A stretch of DNA of 64,000 nt from UBA2991 sp965207815 (lineage in GTDB: Bacteria > Chloroflexota > Dehalococcoidia > Tepidiformales > Tepidiformaceae), in the NCBI GenBank assembly GCA_965207815.1, contig OZ242314.1, forward strand, positions 1,364,001 through 1,428,000, written 5' to 3'. Position numbers and translations under genes: made by a program. This document shows positions 41,000 to 50,002 of the stretch, one piece after another (position 1 is the first letter of the stretch; each line of letters begins with the position of its first letter). A model generated the notes under the pieces. It ran no database searches. It had not been told where the DNA came from and worked only from the letters and a program-made list of their open reading frames with translations.

Positions 41000-43590
41000 G
41001 TTGCGGGCTCCTCTGCGGCGTCGCCCTCCCCGGACTCGGCTCCCTCCCGGGGCCGCTTCCTCCGCCGCCTGCGCCGCTTGCCCGGCGGCGGTGACTCACC
41101 GTCCGGCGGCGACTCGCCTCCCGGCGCGGATTCACCGGACTTCAGGCCCTCCAGCGCCGCGCGGTACTCCTCCACCCGCCCGCCGGCGTAGTGCGCCTCC
41201 CTCGCCTCCACTTCCGCGGCCGAGGCGCTGTAGGTCCGGGCAGCCTCGCGGATGCGGACGGCGACGCCGGCATCGCCGGGTTCGGGCTTCCGCACCTGCA
41301 TGGAGAAGGCGGGCAGGCGCTCCCTGCCCACCGTGGCGCGCACATAGCACTGGTGCACGGGCAGGGAGACGATGTCGTCCTCGGAGACGCGCTCCCGGTC
41401 CAGCTCCCACACCAGCTGGCGTGCGTCCGCGCCGGCCACCTGGAAGACGCAGAGGCAGCCCACGTTGGCGAGGACGGTGTCCCTCAGGGTGGGGGAGAGA
41501 TCCGCCAGCTTGGCCAGGCTCTGGGTGGCGAGCACGAAGCTGGCGCCGTACTTGCCCAGCTCCGAGAGCATCGACTCGTAGTCGACGCCGGGCATGGACT
41601 GCATCTCGTCCACGACGACGAGCGCGCCCCGCCGCTGCTCCAGGGGCAGGTGCTCCTGCTCGCGGACGACGGCGTCGACGAGGTTGAGCAGCGACGCGCC
41701 CACGAGGGCGGCGACGTCGCGCCCCGCCGCGCCCTGGGCGGTGGAGACGAAGAGGACACCACCGTCGAGGATGACGCGGCGCAGGTCGATGGTGGAGCGG
41801 GGCTGGCCGAGGATAGCCCGCGCCCGCCTCGACGAAGCGTAGTAGGAGAGGCGCGTCTGCACCGGGGCCAGGGCCTCGGCGGTGTACTCACGCCGCCAGC
41901 CCCCGAAGTCCCTCGCCCACCACTCCAGCAGGTAGGGGTCGCTCACCCGCTCGAGCACCTCACCGCGGAAGCCCTCGTCGGAGAGCAACCGGAGGGCGTC
42001 GAGGATGGTGTACTGGTCGTCGGGATCGAGGGTTGTGTTCGCCTCGTGCAGGGTCTTGACGCTCTGCTCGAGGATCGACTGCATCCTCGGCCCCCACTGT
42101 TGCCACAACCCCCTCGCCACCCTGACGACGGAGTCGGCCGTGCGGTCCCGGTCCGTGAAGATGCGCGTGTCGAGGAGGTTGACGCCGGGCGCGCCCTCCT
42201 CCGCGGCGAGGTCGATCAGGCGCACCTGGTCGACGAGCGACGCGGGCACCTGCTCGAGGAGCCCGGCGACGAGGTCGGCGTGGGGGTCGACGACGACGAT
42301 GGCGTCGCCGTCCCTGCCTGCCGCCTTCTCCCGCAGCTTGTGGGCGACTTCGTGGCGCATGAGCGTGGACTTGCCCATGCGCGTGCGCGCCACGTAGAAG
42401 TGGTGCCGCCGCAGGAGGTCGTCGGGGAAGCGGATCTCCGCGGGAGCGCCCGCCGTCGTCTCCCCCACGAGCGCGCCCCTGGCGACGCTCCTGGCCACGG
42501 GCGGCAGCGCGCGGGCGCCGGAGCGCTCGACGAGGGGCGTCTCGTCCCCGGCCCCCGGCGGATGCCAGAGGGCGGCCACCTCGCGCACCCCGAGGACCCC
42601 GCGCCTGCCGAAGAGACCGGGGGGTGCGGGTTCGAGGGAGGGCGTGGGCAGGACGGGCCGCACCTTCCCCACCCTGAAGCGTGCGCCTGCGGGGTGGTCG
42701 TAGTGGCGGTAGGCGGCCGCCACCGGCTCCAGCAGCTCGCGGGCGCGCTCCGCCTTCCCGCCGGGGGGCAGGATGGCGGTGACCTCGATGCGCGCCTCGA
42801 AGGCAGCGCGCGACACCTTTTCCTTAATCAGGGCGGGGTCGTAGACGCGGTCGCGGCCGCCCTTCCAGCGCTGCCAGACCCAGAGGCCGGCGATGCTCGC
42901 CCCCAGCGCCCCGAGGCCGAGGAGGGCGGCCTTGAGCGGCTCGCCGCTCTGCACCCACTCCCAGCCCTTGAAGGCGACGAGTCCGACCACGGCGAGGACT
43001 GCCAGGGCGAGGGGTTCGGGGCCGCCCGAGACGCCCTGCGAGGAGGGCGCGGGCTTCGGGGCCGGGCGCTGGGCGGCCGGCTGCCCGAAGGCGAGCTCCT
43101 GGTGGGGCTGCGACCAGTCCGGGCCGAGGGAGCGCAGGAGGAGGCGGGTGACCACGCGCTCGCCCTCCTCGGGGGTGGCGAGCGCCCCCAGCAGGGCGAG
43201 GAGCGGGTCGGAGCCGGGGTCGAGCAGGTCGTCGTCGCGGAAGGTGCGGAGGGGCACGTAGTCGGGACCCGTTGTGGTCAGGGTTACGCCCCAGGCCTGC
43301 TCCCCTTCGCCGAGACGCAGGGGATCCTCCTCGGAGGAAAGCTCCTCGATGCGCGCCTGCGGATAGTGAGCGGCGATCTGGCCGCGCACGGCCTCGCCGT
43401 CGCGGCAGCGGGCCATGAGGGTGACGGCGTCCTCGTCGCCGGAGAGCTCCAGGGAGAAGGCCTCGGGCGTGGCGATCGATTGGAGGAGGTTCTCGACGCC
43501 GAGCAGGGTGCGCTCGCCCGTGCGGGGAGGGGTGATGGCGAGGAGGACGGGCGGGCGGGGCTCGGGTCGGTTGAAGGGGTTGAGTCGCAT
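40996..43590 (-). CDS. VirD4/TraG-like coupling ATPase
   Basis: This 864-aa protein is a type IV secretion coupling protein. The N-terminal ~180 residues are cytoplasmic and of unknown fold; two hydrophobic segments near 195-240 anchor it; the AAA+ domain follows with Walker A VARTRMGKSTL (about 405, with Ala in place of the first Gly) and Walker B ALVVVDEMQ (about 657). The C-terminus is basic and low-complexity (KRRRRRRKRPR). Length and order fit the FtsK/TraG-type coupling proteins of Gram-positive conjugative elements. ATG with AAAGGAAC upstream. It would deliver DNA or protein substrates to the VirB4/VirB6 channel. Confidence 0.88.
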   Translation of the reverse strand: MRLNPFNRPEPRPPVLLAITPPRTGERTLLGVENLLQSIATPEAFSLELSGDEDAVTLMARCRDGEAVRGQIAAHYPQARIEELSSEEDPLRLGEGEQAWGVTLTTTGPDYVPLRTFRDDDLLDPGSDPLLALLGALATPEEGERVVTRLLLRSLGPDWSQPHQELAFGQPAAQRPAPKPAPSSQGVSGGPEPLALAVLAVVGLVAFKGWEWVQSGEPLKAALLGLGALGASIAGLWVWQRWKGGRDRVYDPALIKEKVSRAAFEARIEVTAILPPGGKAERARELLEPVAAAYRHYDHPAGARFRVGKVRPVLPTPSLEPAPPGLFGRRGVLGVREVAALWHPPGAGDETPLVERSGARALPPVARSVARGALVGETTAGAPAEIRFPDDLLRRHHFYVARTRMGKSTLMRHEVAHKLREKAAGRDGDAIVVVDPHADLVAGLLEQVPASLVDQVRLIDLAAEEGAPGVNLLDTRIFTDRDRTADSVVRVARGLWQQWGPRMQSILEQSVKTLHEANTTLDPDDQYTILDALRLLSDEGFRGEVLERVSDPYLLEWWARDFGGWRREYTAEALAPVQTRLSYYASSRRARAILGQPRSTIDLRRVILDGGVLFVSTAQGAAGRDVAALVGASLLNLVDAVVREQEHLPLEQRRGALVVVDEMQSMPGVDYESMLSELGKYGASFVLATQSLAKLADLSPTLRDTVLANVGCLCVFQVAGADARQLVWELDRERVSEDDIVSLPVHQCYVRATVGRERLPAFSMQVRKPEPGDAGVAVRIREAARTYSASAAEVEAREAHYAGGRVEEYRAALEGLKSGESAPGGESPPDGESPPPGKRRRRRRKRPREGAESGEGDAAEEPAT

Positions 43591-43659
43591 GGCTGTGTTC
43601 CTTTCGTTGTTGCTGGCGGGATGGGTGTATCTGTTCTCTGCGGAAGCCGTGCGAAGGCG

Positions 43660-45867
43660 TCAGCTCTGCCGACCCGGAGAAAACTCGACGAGGGCGTGCT
43701 CCTCGGGCGTGGCCTCGATGCGGATGGGGAAGCGGTTGCCCCGCGCCAGCAGGAGCCCGTCGCCGCGCTGGCAGGAGAGGAGCCAGCGCTGCAGGTCGGG
43801 GGGCAGGTCGAAGGCGTCGCCCACCGTGCTGATGGCGGCGGCGTCCTGTTGGAGGAGGAGCTTGAAGGCCGCGTTCTGGAGGAGCGCGCGCCCGGAGTGG
43901 CCGGTGATGGTGCGGGAGGAGTCCTCGCTGAGGAGGTCCTGCACGTCCTGGGTGATGAACTGCAACCCCAGCCGGTGTTTTCTGGCCCGCTTCGCCATCG
44001 AGACCATGAAGGCGGCGCCCTCGGGGTGCTGCATGATCGACCAGACCTCGTCCACCACCAGCAGGCGGGGGCGGGGGTCGCGCGCGGCCGCGGCCCAGAC
44101 CGTCTCCGTGCAGACCATCGTCGCGGCGGGGCGCAGCTCCGGCTCCAGGAGATGCAGGTCGAAGACGGTGACCAGCGCCTCGTTGGCGAGCAGGTCGTCG
44201 CCCTCGTCGGAGAGGAGGTGGCGCAGGCTGCCGGTTGCGAAGGGGCGCAGGAGTTTGGACAGGTCCTCGTCGCTCTCCCGAAGGAAGCGGTAGAAGGCGC
44301 CAAAGCCGGCGCCCTCGCGCGGTTCGGCGTAGTAGGCGGCGAGGACGTGGTCGAGGGCGGCGCGGCGCTCGGCCCCGAGCGACTCGCCCACCATCACCTC
44401 GATCAGGCGGCGCAGGCTGCCGATGCGCTGCAGCAGCTCCTCGGCGTCCCGGCGCTCGATGATGAAGGGGTTGAGGCCCTGGCCGGCCACGCCCGGGGAG
44501 AGGACGCGACCGCCGGCGGCGCGGGCCATGGAGGCGTACTCGCCCTCCGGGTCGATGACGTAGGCGACCACGCCCCGCGTGATGCCCCTCAGCACCCCCA
44601 GCTTCGTCGAGAACGACTTGCCCGAGCCCGACCGCGCGAGCACGGCCGTGTTGGCGTTGAGGTGGGTGCCGTCGAAGGGGTCGTAGACGACGGGCGCGCA
44701 GGCGCGCAGGTCGATGCCCGCGAGCGTGCCGCTGCGGGTGTCGAGGTCGGGCGGGGAGAAGGGATAGAGACGCGCGATCGAGGAGGTGTCGAGCGTGCGC
44801 CAGGTCGCGACGGCGTTGAGGGCGAGGGGGAGCGTCGAGAGCAGCCCCTCTCGCTGGCGAAAGGCGAGCCCGTCCAGCTTCCCCAGCGTCGCCGCGAAGT
44901 GCGCCCGCGCCCGCTGAGTGAGGTCGTCCAGCGCGGCCTCGTCGGAGGCGTGGAGGGTTACGGAGAGGGAGGCGTGGAAGAGACGCTCGCGCCCGCGCTG
45001 CACCTCGTCCCGCAGGCGCGTCACGTCCTCGAGCGCGATCTCCGCCTCCGAGGAGAGGGTGCGGCCGCGGCTCATCGAGAGGCTCTGGGCCGACTCGAAG
45101 CGCACCTTCTGCCACTCCAGCGTGCGGGCCGCCTGCTCGGCGGGAATGGCCCCCAGGTGCAGCGAAAGGTCCATGGGCACGCCCGCCGTCATCAAGCCCT
45201 GCAGGAAGCCGGGCGCGAGGGAGCGTGGCCAGCGCCCCAGGTGGAGCGCGCGCGCGAGGTGGTCCCCGAGCCGCAGGTCGCGCCGGTTTACCTCAAGCTC
45301 GACGGGCGTTTCCTCGTCGCGAACGGCGGGCGTGCCGCCCAGGGTGGCGGCGAGCAGGAGGCGCCGCAGGGCGCGGCCCTCCAGCGGGTGGACGGAGAGC
45401 CCCGCCCGCACGAGCAGCGACCGCAACTCCTCCGCGTGCTCCATCTCGGTGACCGCGTAGAAGCGGCGGTCGAGGATGCCCTCGCGCCGCTCCAGGCCCT
45501 CCAGCAGGCCGTGCAGGGAGTCGGCGGCCGCCTTCGTGCGCTCGGGCAAGTCCTCGGGTTCGTCTTCGCGCAGCGCCTCCCGCATCCGCCCGAGGTCGGG
45601 CGGGTGCTGGCGCACGAGGAGCTGGACGGGGAAGTCGAGGGCGTTGAGGAAGCCGGCGAACGCCCCCAGCTTCGGCTCGTCCAGCTCAAGGCCCTGCACC
45701 TCGCCGACGCCCACCCTGGTGCCGTCGAGGCGCACGACCGCCTCCTCCTCCAGGTGGGAGAGGAGGAAGCACAGCGGCAGCGGGAGGGGAGGCTTCGGCT
45801 CGGGTGCGGCCGGCGCCGTGCCGCCGATGATGGGGGCTGGCGCTCGCCTGAGTGCCGGTAGTCGCAT
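43660..45867 (-). CDS. VirB4/TraC-like secretion ATPase
   Basis: This 735-aa ATPase starts at ATG 45867 (MRLPALRRAPAPIIGG), preceded by AAGGAG; the longer frame upstream is not used. The N-terminal half has the VirB4 pattern (YAVTEMEHAEELRSLLVRAG, and ERLFHASLSVTLHA). The C-terminal half is a RecA-type ATPase: Walker A LARSGSGKSFS at about 416, the following YVIDPEGEYASMAR, Walker B RLLVVDEVW at about 604, and QFITQDVQDLL. It is the conserved motor of all type IV secretion systems. It lies 80 bases downstream of a VirB2-like gene. Confidence 0.93.
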   Translation of the reverse strand: MRLPALRRAPAPIIGGTAPAAPEPKPPLPLPLCFLLSHLEEEAVVRLDGTRVGVGEVQGLELDEPKLGAFAGFLNALDFPVQLLVRQHPPDLGRMREALREDEPEDLPERTKAAADSLHGLLEGLERREGILDRRFYAVTEMEHAEELRSLLVRAGLSVHPLEGRALRRLLLAATLGGTPAVRDEETPVELEVNRRDLRLGDHLARALHLGRWPRSLAPGFLQGLMTAGVPMDLSLHLGAIPAEQAARTLEWQKVRFESAQSLSMSRGRTLSSEAEIALEDVTRLRDEVQRGRERLFHASLSVTLHASDEAALDDLTQRARAHFAATLGKLDGLAFRQREGLLSTLPLALNAVATWRTLDTSSIARLYPFSPPDLDTRSGTLAGIDLRACAPVVYDPFDGTHLNANTAVLARSGSGKSFSTKLGVLRGITRGVVAYVIDPEGEYASMARAAGGRVLSPGVAGQGLNPFIIERRDAEELLQRIGSLRRLIEVMVGESLGAERRAALDHVLAAYYAEPREGAGFGAFYRFLRESDEDLSKLLRPFATGSLRHLLSDEGDDLLANEALVTVFDLHLLEPELRPAATMVCTETVWAAAARDPRPRLLVVDEVWSIMQHPEGAAFMVSMAKRARKHRLGLQFITQDVQDLLSEDSSRTITGHSGRALLQNAAFKLLLQQDAAAISTVGDAFDLPPDLQRWLLSCQRGDGLLLARGNRFPIRIEATPEEHALVEFSPGRQS

Positions 45868-45946
45868 GGTTCGTTCTCCTTGGGTTCGGTGGCGTGTCGG
45901 TCGGGGAGAGGACGGACCCTTCGGAGAGGCACCCACGGAGGGGGTC

Positions 45947-46267
45947 TCAGAAAGAAGGGGTGAGGCCGTTGCGGAGGGCGAGGGCGATGCCCTTCGCCGA
46001 GAGGACGATGACGAGGCCGACGACCGCCATGAAGATGGCGCTCCTCGCGCGGCTGCCGCCGCGTCCCTCGGCGCCCTCCGCCATGAGCACGACGCCCGCC
46101 CAGGCGATGGCGAAGACGGCCAGGCCGCCTGCCGCGTAGGCCATCGCCGTGAGCGCCTGGTCGAAGGCTTCGAGCATGGCCCGCTCCTCCTCCGGCGCCG
46201 GCGCCGCGCCCATCGAGAGGAGCGCGACGCCGGCGAGGACGAGGGCGGTTCCACCGCGCCTGAGCAC
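45947..46267 (-). CDS. VirB2/TrbC-like small membrane subunit A
   Basis: This 106-aa protein starts at GTG 46267, two bases after the upstream stop; the much longer open frame in this register is a shadow. A signal-like segment (GGTALVLAGVALLSMGAA) is followed by an amphipathic stretch and two transmembrane helices (AYAAGGLAVFAIAWAGVVLM and SAIFMAVVGLVIVLSAKG) separated by a short Gly/Arg-rich cytoplasmic loop (EGRGGSRARS). This is the VirB2 pilin topology. A second protein of similar design (47962-48267) flanks the PrgI fusion on its other side. Confidence 0.75.
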   Translation of the reverse strand: MLRRGGTALVLAGVALLSMGAAPAPEEERAMLEAFDQALTAMAYAAGGLAVFAIAWAGVVLMAEGAEGRGGSRARSAIFMAVVGLVIVLSAKGIALALRNGLTPSF

Positions 46268-46269
46268 GG

Positions 46270-47961
46270 CTACTGCTCGCCCATGACCCCGAGGAGCCAC
46301 TGCAGGACCTCGGGGTCGACGGCGGTCTGGATGGACGGGAGCGGCTCGTCCTCCTCGGGCGCCTGCGAGCCGAGGGCCGCGTAGGGCTCGTCGGAGGCGA
46401 CGCTCTGCGCCAGGGCGAGGGACTCGCTCCGGGCGCGGACGAGGGGAGCGCGTGCGACGACCTCGGCGCGCACGTGCTCCTCGTGGACGACGGTGAAGAC
46501 GACATCCTGGCTGACGGTCGACGCGGGCACGTAGCAGCTCGCGGTAACGCTCTGCACCACGGGCACGCCGCCCTCGCCGGTGACGGTGACCGACTCGGTC
46601 ACGGTGTCGCCGAAGGCGGGGATGGTCACCGAGGCCGTCTCCGTGAGCCGCTCGGTGCGCTCCGGGTGGTGGGTGAGCTCGACCAGCGCCGGCAGCGGGG
46701 CCGTCGTGGTCGCCTCGAGGGCGGCCTCGAGCGACACCGCCCGGATCCCCGCCCCGCTCCCGATGGAGAGCCGGAAGGCGGTGTTCCCCTCCGGCACGAG
46801 CGCCACGCTCGTGGTGTGAGCCCCGGACGTGACCGTGAGGGTCCCGGAGAGGCCGGAGACGGTCGCCTCGATGAGGGCCGTCACCGACTCCGAGTGGTGA
46901 CCGGAGACGACGGGCAACTCGACCCGCTCCTCGACCTCGGTAACGCACGTGGAGGCGATGCCCCCCTCGATGCGCCCCGGCGACCAGGACAACGAGGTCA
47001 TCGACAGCGAGCAGAGCTCCCCCTCGACGGCCGGCAACGGGTAGGGAAGCTGGGCGCCCTCGAGGCCGAACGCGCCCGCCTCCCCGAAGCCGTCCTGCCA
47101 CGACACCGTCACCGACGGAAACTCCCCGTCCAGGGGAACGTCCCAGCCGCGGCGCTCACCGGTGACGAGGCTCTCCTTCGCCTGGTAGACGAGCGTCTGC
47201 CCGTCGTCGCCGCCGTAGGCGCGGACGTGGACGTCGAGGTCGGTGGCGGCGCGCAGGGCGAACCCGGCGCGGCCGCCGTAGACGGTGAGCCGCTCGAGGA
47301 AGAGGCGCTGCCCGGGGACGGACTCCGGCGTGAGCACCTCCTCCTCGAACCACTGGTCGTGGCCGTCGGCGCTGGCCGGCTGCGACGCGAGCGCCATAAC
47401 CCCGCAGGCCGTCGTTACCCCGATGGAGGCGGCGAGCAGGGCGTACCCCGCCCGCTGCCCGAGGGAGCGGATGTCGACGCGGTGACCCTTGCCGCTCTCG
47501 CCGTTCCGGCGGAAGAGCCGCTTGCCGAAGCGGCAGTGGGCGCGGAAGGACTTGCGCTCCCCGCGACGCCGCTTCTTGCGGAGCCTGCGCAGGCCCCGCC
47601 GCGTGCGCTTCACCAGGAGCTGCAGGGGGTTCGGAGCGGGTGGAGGCGGCGGGGGCGGTTCGCTCCGCGCCAGCTCGGCGGGGGCGCCGACATAGCGCCG
47701 CGGCCCCAGCCAGAAGCGGAGGAGGTCGGCGACCACCAGCGGCAGCCGCCGGCCCCCAACCTTGCCGACGACCGTAGCCGTCCCGGCCAGCGCGAGCAGG
47801 ATGGCCAGGGCCAGCCTCACCCCGAAGGGACCGGGGGCGAAGCTGTAGAGCCCGTAGGCAATGGCCGCGACGGCCGTCAGGGCGACGATCTGTGGGAACG
47901 TGAACCAGAGCAGGACGCGGTCCTCGGCCTGCACGTGGGTGGGCACTTCGTGCTCGTGCAT
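46270..47961 (-). CDS. PrgI/VirB3-like domain fused to large ectodomain
   Basis: This is a 563-aa protein. Residues 1-95 match PrgI/VirB3-like proteins (EVPTHVQAEDRVLLWFTFPQ, two helices, then LLRFWLGPRRYVG). A Pro/Arg-rich linker follows (about 100-165, very basic: KRTRRGLRRLRKKRRRGERK), then a third helix (AGYALLAASIGVTTACGV) with an ALASQPASADG cleavage-like site, and a ~360-residue Ser/Thr/Val-rich ectodomain with few Cys and no known match. PrgI proteins are normally ~100 aa, so this is a fusion. The start is adjacent to the upstream VirB2-like stop. It may place an adhesive or channel-lining domain outside the membrane. Confidence 0.82.
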   Translation of the reverse strand: MHEHEVPTHVQAEDRVLLWFTFPQIVALTAVAAIAYGLYSFAPGPFGVRLALAILLALAGTATVVGKVGGRRLPLVVADLLRFWLGPRRYVGAPAELARSEPPPPPPPAPNPLQLLVKRTRRGLRRLRKKRRRGERKSFRAHCRFGKRLFRRNGESGKGHRVDIRSLGQRAGYALLAASIGVTTACGVMALASQPASADGHDQWFEEEVLTPESVPGQRLFLERLTVYGGRAGFALRAATDLDVHVRAYGGDDGQTLVYQAKESLVTGERRGWDVPLDGEFPSVTVSWQDGFGEAGAFGLEGAQLPYPLPAVEGELCSLSMTSLSWSPGRIEGGIASTCVTEVEERVELPVVSGHHSESVTALIEATVSGLSGTLTVTSGAHTTSVALVPEGNTAFRLSIGSGAGIRAVSLEAALEATTTAPLPALVELTHHPERTERLTETASVTIPAFGDTVTESVTVTGEGGVPVVQSVTASCYVPASTVSQDVVFTVVHEEHVRAEVVARAPLVRARSESLALAQSVASDEPYAALGSQAPEEDEPLPSIQTAVDPEVLQWLLGVMGEQ

Positions 47962-48267
47962 CTAGGCCCCCTGGCCCCGCAGCGCCCCAATCAGGGACGT
48001 GGTCGGGTCGGGGATGTCCTCGGGGTCGACGGCCGGGTCGACGACGGCGTTCATGACCACTTCGACGATGCCGAAGGCCACCATCGCCAGGACGATGCCG
48101 GCGAGGGCCGTCATCATCGCGCTCTTGCCCCGCTCCATCTGGTGGGGCGCGCCCGAGGCGGTGAGGTACAGGTAGGCGCCGTAGATGAAGAAGCCGACGC
48201 CCACGGCCCCCACGAGGCCGAGGAGGATGCCGACGATGTTGGAGATGGTCTGGACGAGGTCTTCCAT
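47962..48267 (-). CDS. VirB2/TrbC-like small membrane subunit B
   Basis: This 101-aa protein has two transmembrane helices: IVGILLGLVGAVGVGFFIYG and TALAGIVLAMVAFGIVEVVM, joined by a loop with Arg/Lys (QMERGKS). The C-terminal tail is Asp/Pro-rich and exposed. No signal peptide is predicted, unlike subunit A. The topology matches TrbC/VirB2-like proteins of Gram-positive-type systems. The stop lies immediately before the PrgI-fusion start (TAGATG), so the two are coupled. Confidence 0.78.
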   Translation of the reverse strand: MEDLVQTISNIVGILLGLVGAVGVGFFIYGAYLYLTASGAPHQMERGKSAMMTALAGIVLAMVAFGIVEVVMNAVVDPAVDPEDIPDPTTSLIGALRGQGA

Positions 48268-48409
48268 TGGGTTGCGACTCCTTGCGCGTGTGTCGTGTTT
48301 CGTTGCCGGTGGGGCTGCTCCGTCGTCCTACTGGCACATCGCTCCGTCTCCTTGAGTCGTTCGCGGCGTGGCCTTGGTTCACGCCGGTGTGTGTGGTTCT
48401 CGGTGTGAC

Positions 48410-49381
48410 TTACTCGCTGGCGCTGCGCGGGAGCCCCGCGCCCTCTGTTGGCGTGCCTGTGTCGGCCGCGGAGCGCACGGCGCCACCGGCGGCCAGCGTC
48501 GTGCTCGCCGCCGCGCCTGCCGCGCCCGCCGTCGCCGCCCTTCCCGCTCCCATCGCGGTCCGCCCCAGGAGTCCGATGGTGCGCGCCGAGCGCACCATGC
48601 TTCCGGGCAGGGACATGCCGAAGTAGAGGGTGTGCATCCAGGCGTCGAAGGTGCCGGCGTTGCCGAGCAGCGCCGGCACGCGTGTCGCCAGGTAGATGAA
48701 GGCGAGCGACAGCAGGAGCTTCCAGACGAGGTCCTGGATGGGTTCGAAGGCGGCGATGTCGGCGAGGAGGTTGAGCATCCCGAAGCCCATCGCCAGCGCG
48801 ATGAGCTGGATCGCCTGCTGGAAGGTGGTCGTCATGAAGAGCCGCAGCCAGTGCCGGCCCCAGCCCGCCGTGTGCGGCAGGATCCAGAGCCCGAGGGCGA
48901 CCGGCGCGAGCACGATCAGGAGGTCGATGAGCGCCAGCCGCATGATCAACTGCAGCAGCACGTAGAGGACGAAGAAGCCGTAGACGAGGTAGAGCAGGGC
49001 CAGCAGCAGGGCCATGCCCACGCTTCCTACCTCGATCGCGGTCAGCAGCGTCTGGGCCGATGACCGCAGCAGGTCGCCCGCACTGAGCCCGAGGGAGGCG
49101 GCGACGAAGCCGGAGACGGCGTCGGCCACGTCGATGACGAGGCCGCACCACCAGAGGCTCGTTGCCGCCGCCACGAGCCCGAGGAGGAGGCGAGGAACCA
49201 TCTCCCGCCAGCCGGCCGGCACCTGCCCGAGGTGCTCCTGGATGACGAAGCTCAGCCCCATCCAGCCGAGGATGGCGACGAGCATGGCGGAGGTGATGGC
49301 CCACACGACCATCCACGCCTCCCGCACGATGGGGTGCAGGTAGGTCATCTCCGCGGGGGTGCCGCTGATAATGTCCGGCAT
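48410..49381 (-). CDS. VirB6/TrbL-like polytopic channel protein
   Basis: This 323-aa protein has about seven hydrophobic segments: VVWAITSAMLVAILGWMGLS, LLLGLVAAATSLWWCGLVID, MALLLALLYLVYGFFVLYVL, LIDLLIVLAPVALGLWILP and others. The loop with PHTAGWGRHWLRLFMTTTFQ, followed by AIQLIALAMG, is characteristic of TrbL/VirB6 relatives in Actinobacteria and Chloroflexota. The C-terminus is cytoplasmic and Ala/Gly/Thr-rich. It would form the inner-membrane channel with VirB4 and PrgI. The start lies 4 bases after the upstream stop. Confidence 0.86.
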   Translation of the reverse strand: MPDIISGTPAEMTYLHPIVREAWMVVWAITSAMLVAILGWMGLSFVIQEHLGQVPAGWREMVPRLLLGLVAAATSLWWCGLVIDVADAVSGFVAASLGLSAGDLLRSSAQTLLTAIEVGSVGMALLLALLYLVYGFFVLYVLLQLIMRLALIDLLIVLAPVALGLWILPHTAGWGRHWLRLFMTTTFQQAIQLIALAMGFGMLNLLADIAAFEPIQDLVWKLLLSLAFIYLATRVPALLGNAGTFDAWMHTLYFGMSLPGSMVRSARTIGLLGRTAMGAGRAATAGAAGAAASTTLAAGGAVRSAADTGTPTEGAGLPRSASE

Positions 49382-49384
49382 GGC

Positions 49385-50002
49385 CTACGGCCCCTCGCAG
49401 CGGTCGGCGTCTTCGCCCGTGGCCCGCTCCACCACCCCGCACAGCGTCCCGTGCGTCCCCTCGATCACCCAGCCCGCGATCGCCCGCCCCCACTGTGTGG
49501 GGTCGAGCGCGCGCAGGATCTTGTTCCAGATGCCCCCGGGCCGGTGCTCGGGGATGGCGGTGTAGAAGCGGTAGGTCTCGCCCTGCTTGACGGCGAGGAT
49601 GACGAGCAGGTAGGGGCGCTCCTTGTCGAGCTCGACCTGGCCGTCCTCGAACGGGTACTCGAAGGAGTACTCCCAGCCGTCCTGCCGCTCCTTCTCCCCG
49701 CCCCGCACGCTGAACATGGTCGTCAGCCACTCGCCCGTGTCGGGGTCGCGCACACCGTAGTAGAGGGGGCCGACGGGGTGGCTGAAGACGGGACGCGCGA
49801 TGAAGCGTCCGTCACCCTTGCGCTCGACGGGGTCCTCGCTCGCATTGACGAAGACCAGCTCGTCAGTCGGCGGGTCCTGGGCGAGGACGAGGGCGGCCGG
49901 GATGGCGACGGCGGCGATCAGGAGGAGCGCCGACAGGAGCGTCGCGACCAGCAGCGCCGGCCGCCTCCTACGGGATCTGGGAGCGGGAGTGCGGGATTCC
50001 AC
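49385..50002 (-). CDS. Membrane-anchored accessory protein, first gene of secretion cluster
   Basis: This is a 205-aa protein from GTG 50002, chosen because AGGAGGG precedes it at 6-base spacing; the longer open frame has no such signal. A basic N-terminus (RSRRRRP) is followed by one transmembrane helix (LLVATLLSALLLIAAVAIPA) and a ~150-residue extracytoplasmic domain with a predicted beta-rich start (SHPVGPLYYGVRDPDTGEWL) and a conserved-looking end with two Cys (GTLCGVVERATGEDADRCEG). I do not recognise the family. Position and topology suggest a VirB8-like or pilus-assembly role, which is unproven. Confidence 0.72.
   Translation of the reverse strand: MESRTPAPRSRRRRPALLVATLLSALLLIAAVAIPAALVLAQDPPTDELVFVNASEDPVERKGDGRFIARPVFSHPVGPLYYGVRDPDTGEWLTTMFSVRGGEKERQDGWEYSFEYPFEDGQVELDKERPYLLVILAVKQGETYRFYTAIPEHRPGGIWNKILRALDPTQWGRAIAGWVIEGTHGTLCGVVERATGEDADRCEGP

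Noticed and set aside
41191..45861. A 1556-codon open frame on the plus strand opposite the secretion ATPase genes
   Set aside because: It is the antisense of VirD4- and VirB4-like genes; its composition (Glu/Gly/Ala/Arg/Val rich, no domains) is that of a GC-rich shadow frame.
45947..47101. 384-codon minus-strand frame containing the VirB2-like subunit
   Set aside because: Only the last 106 codons look like protein; the rest is an alternate frame of the PrgI-fusion gene.
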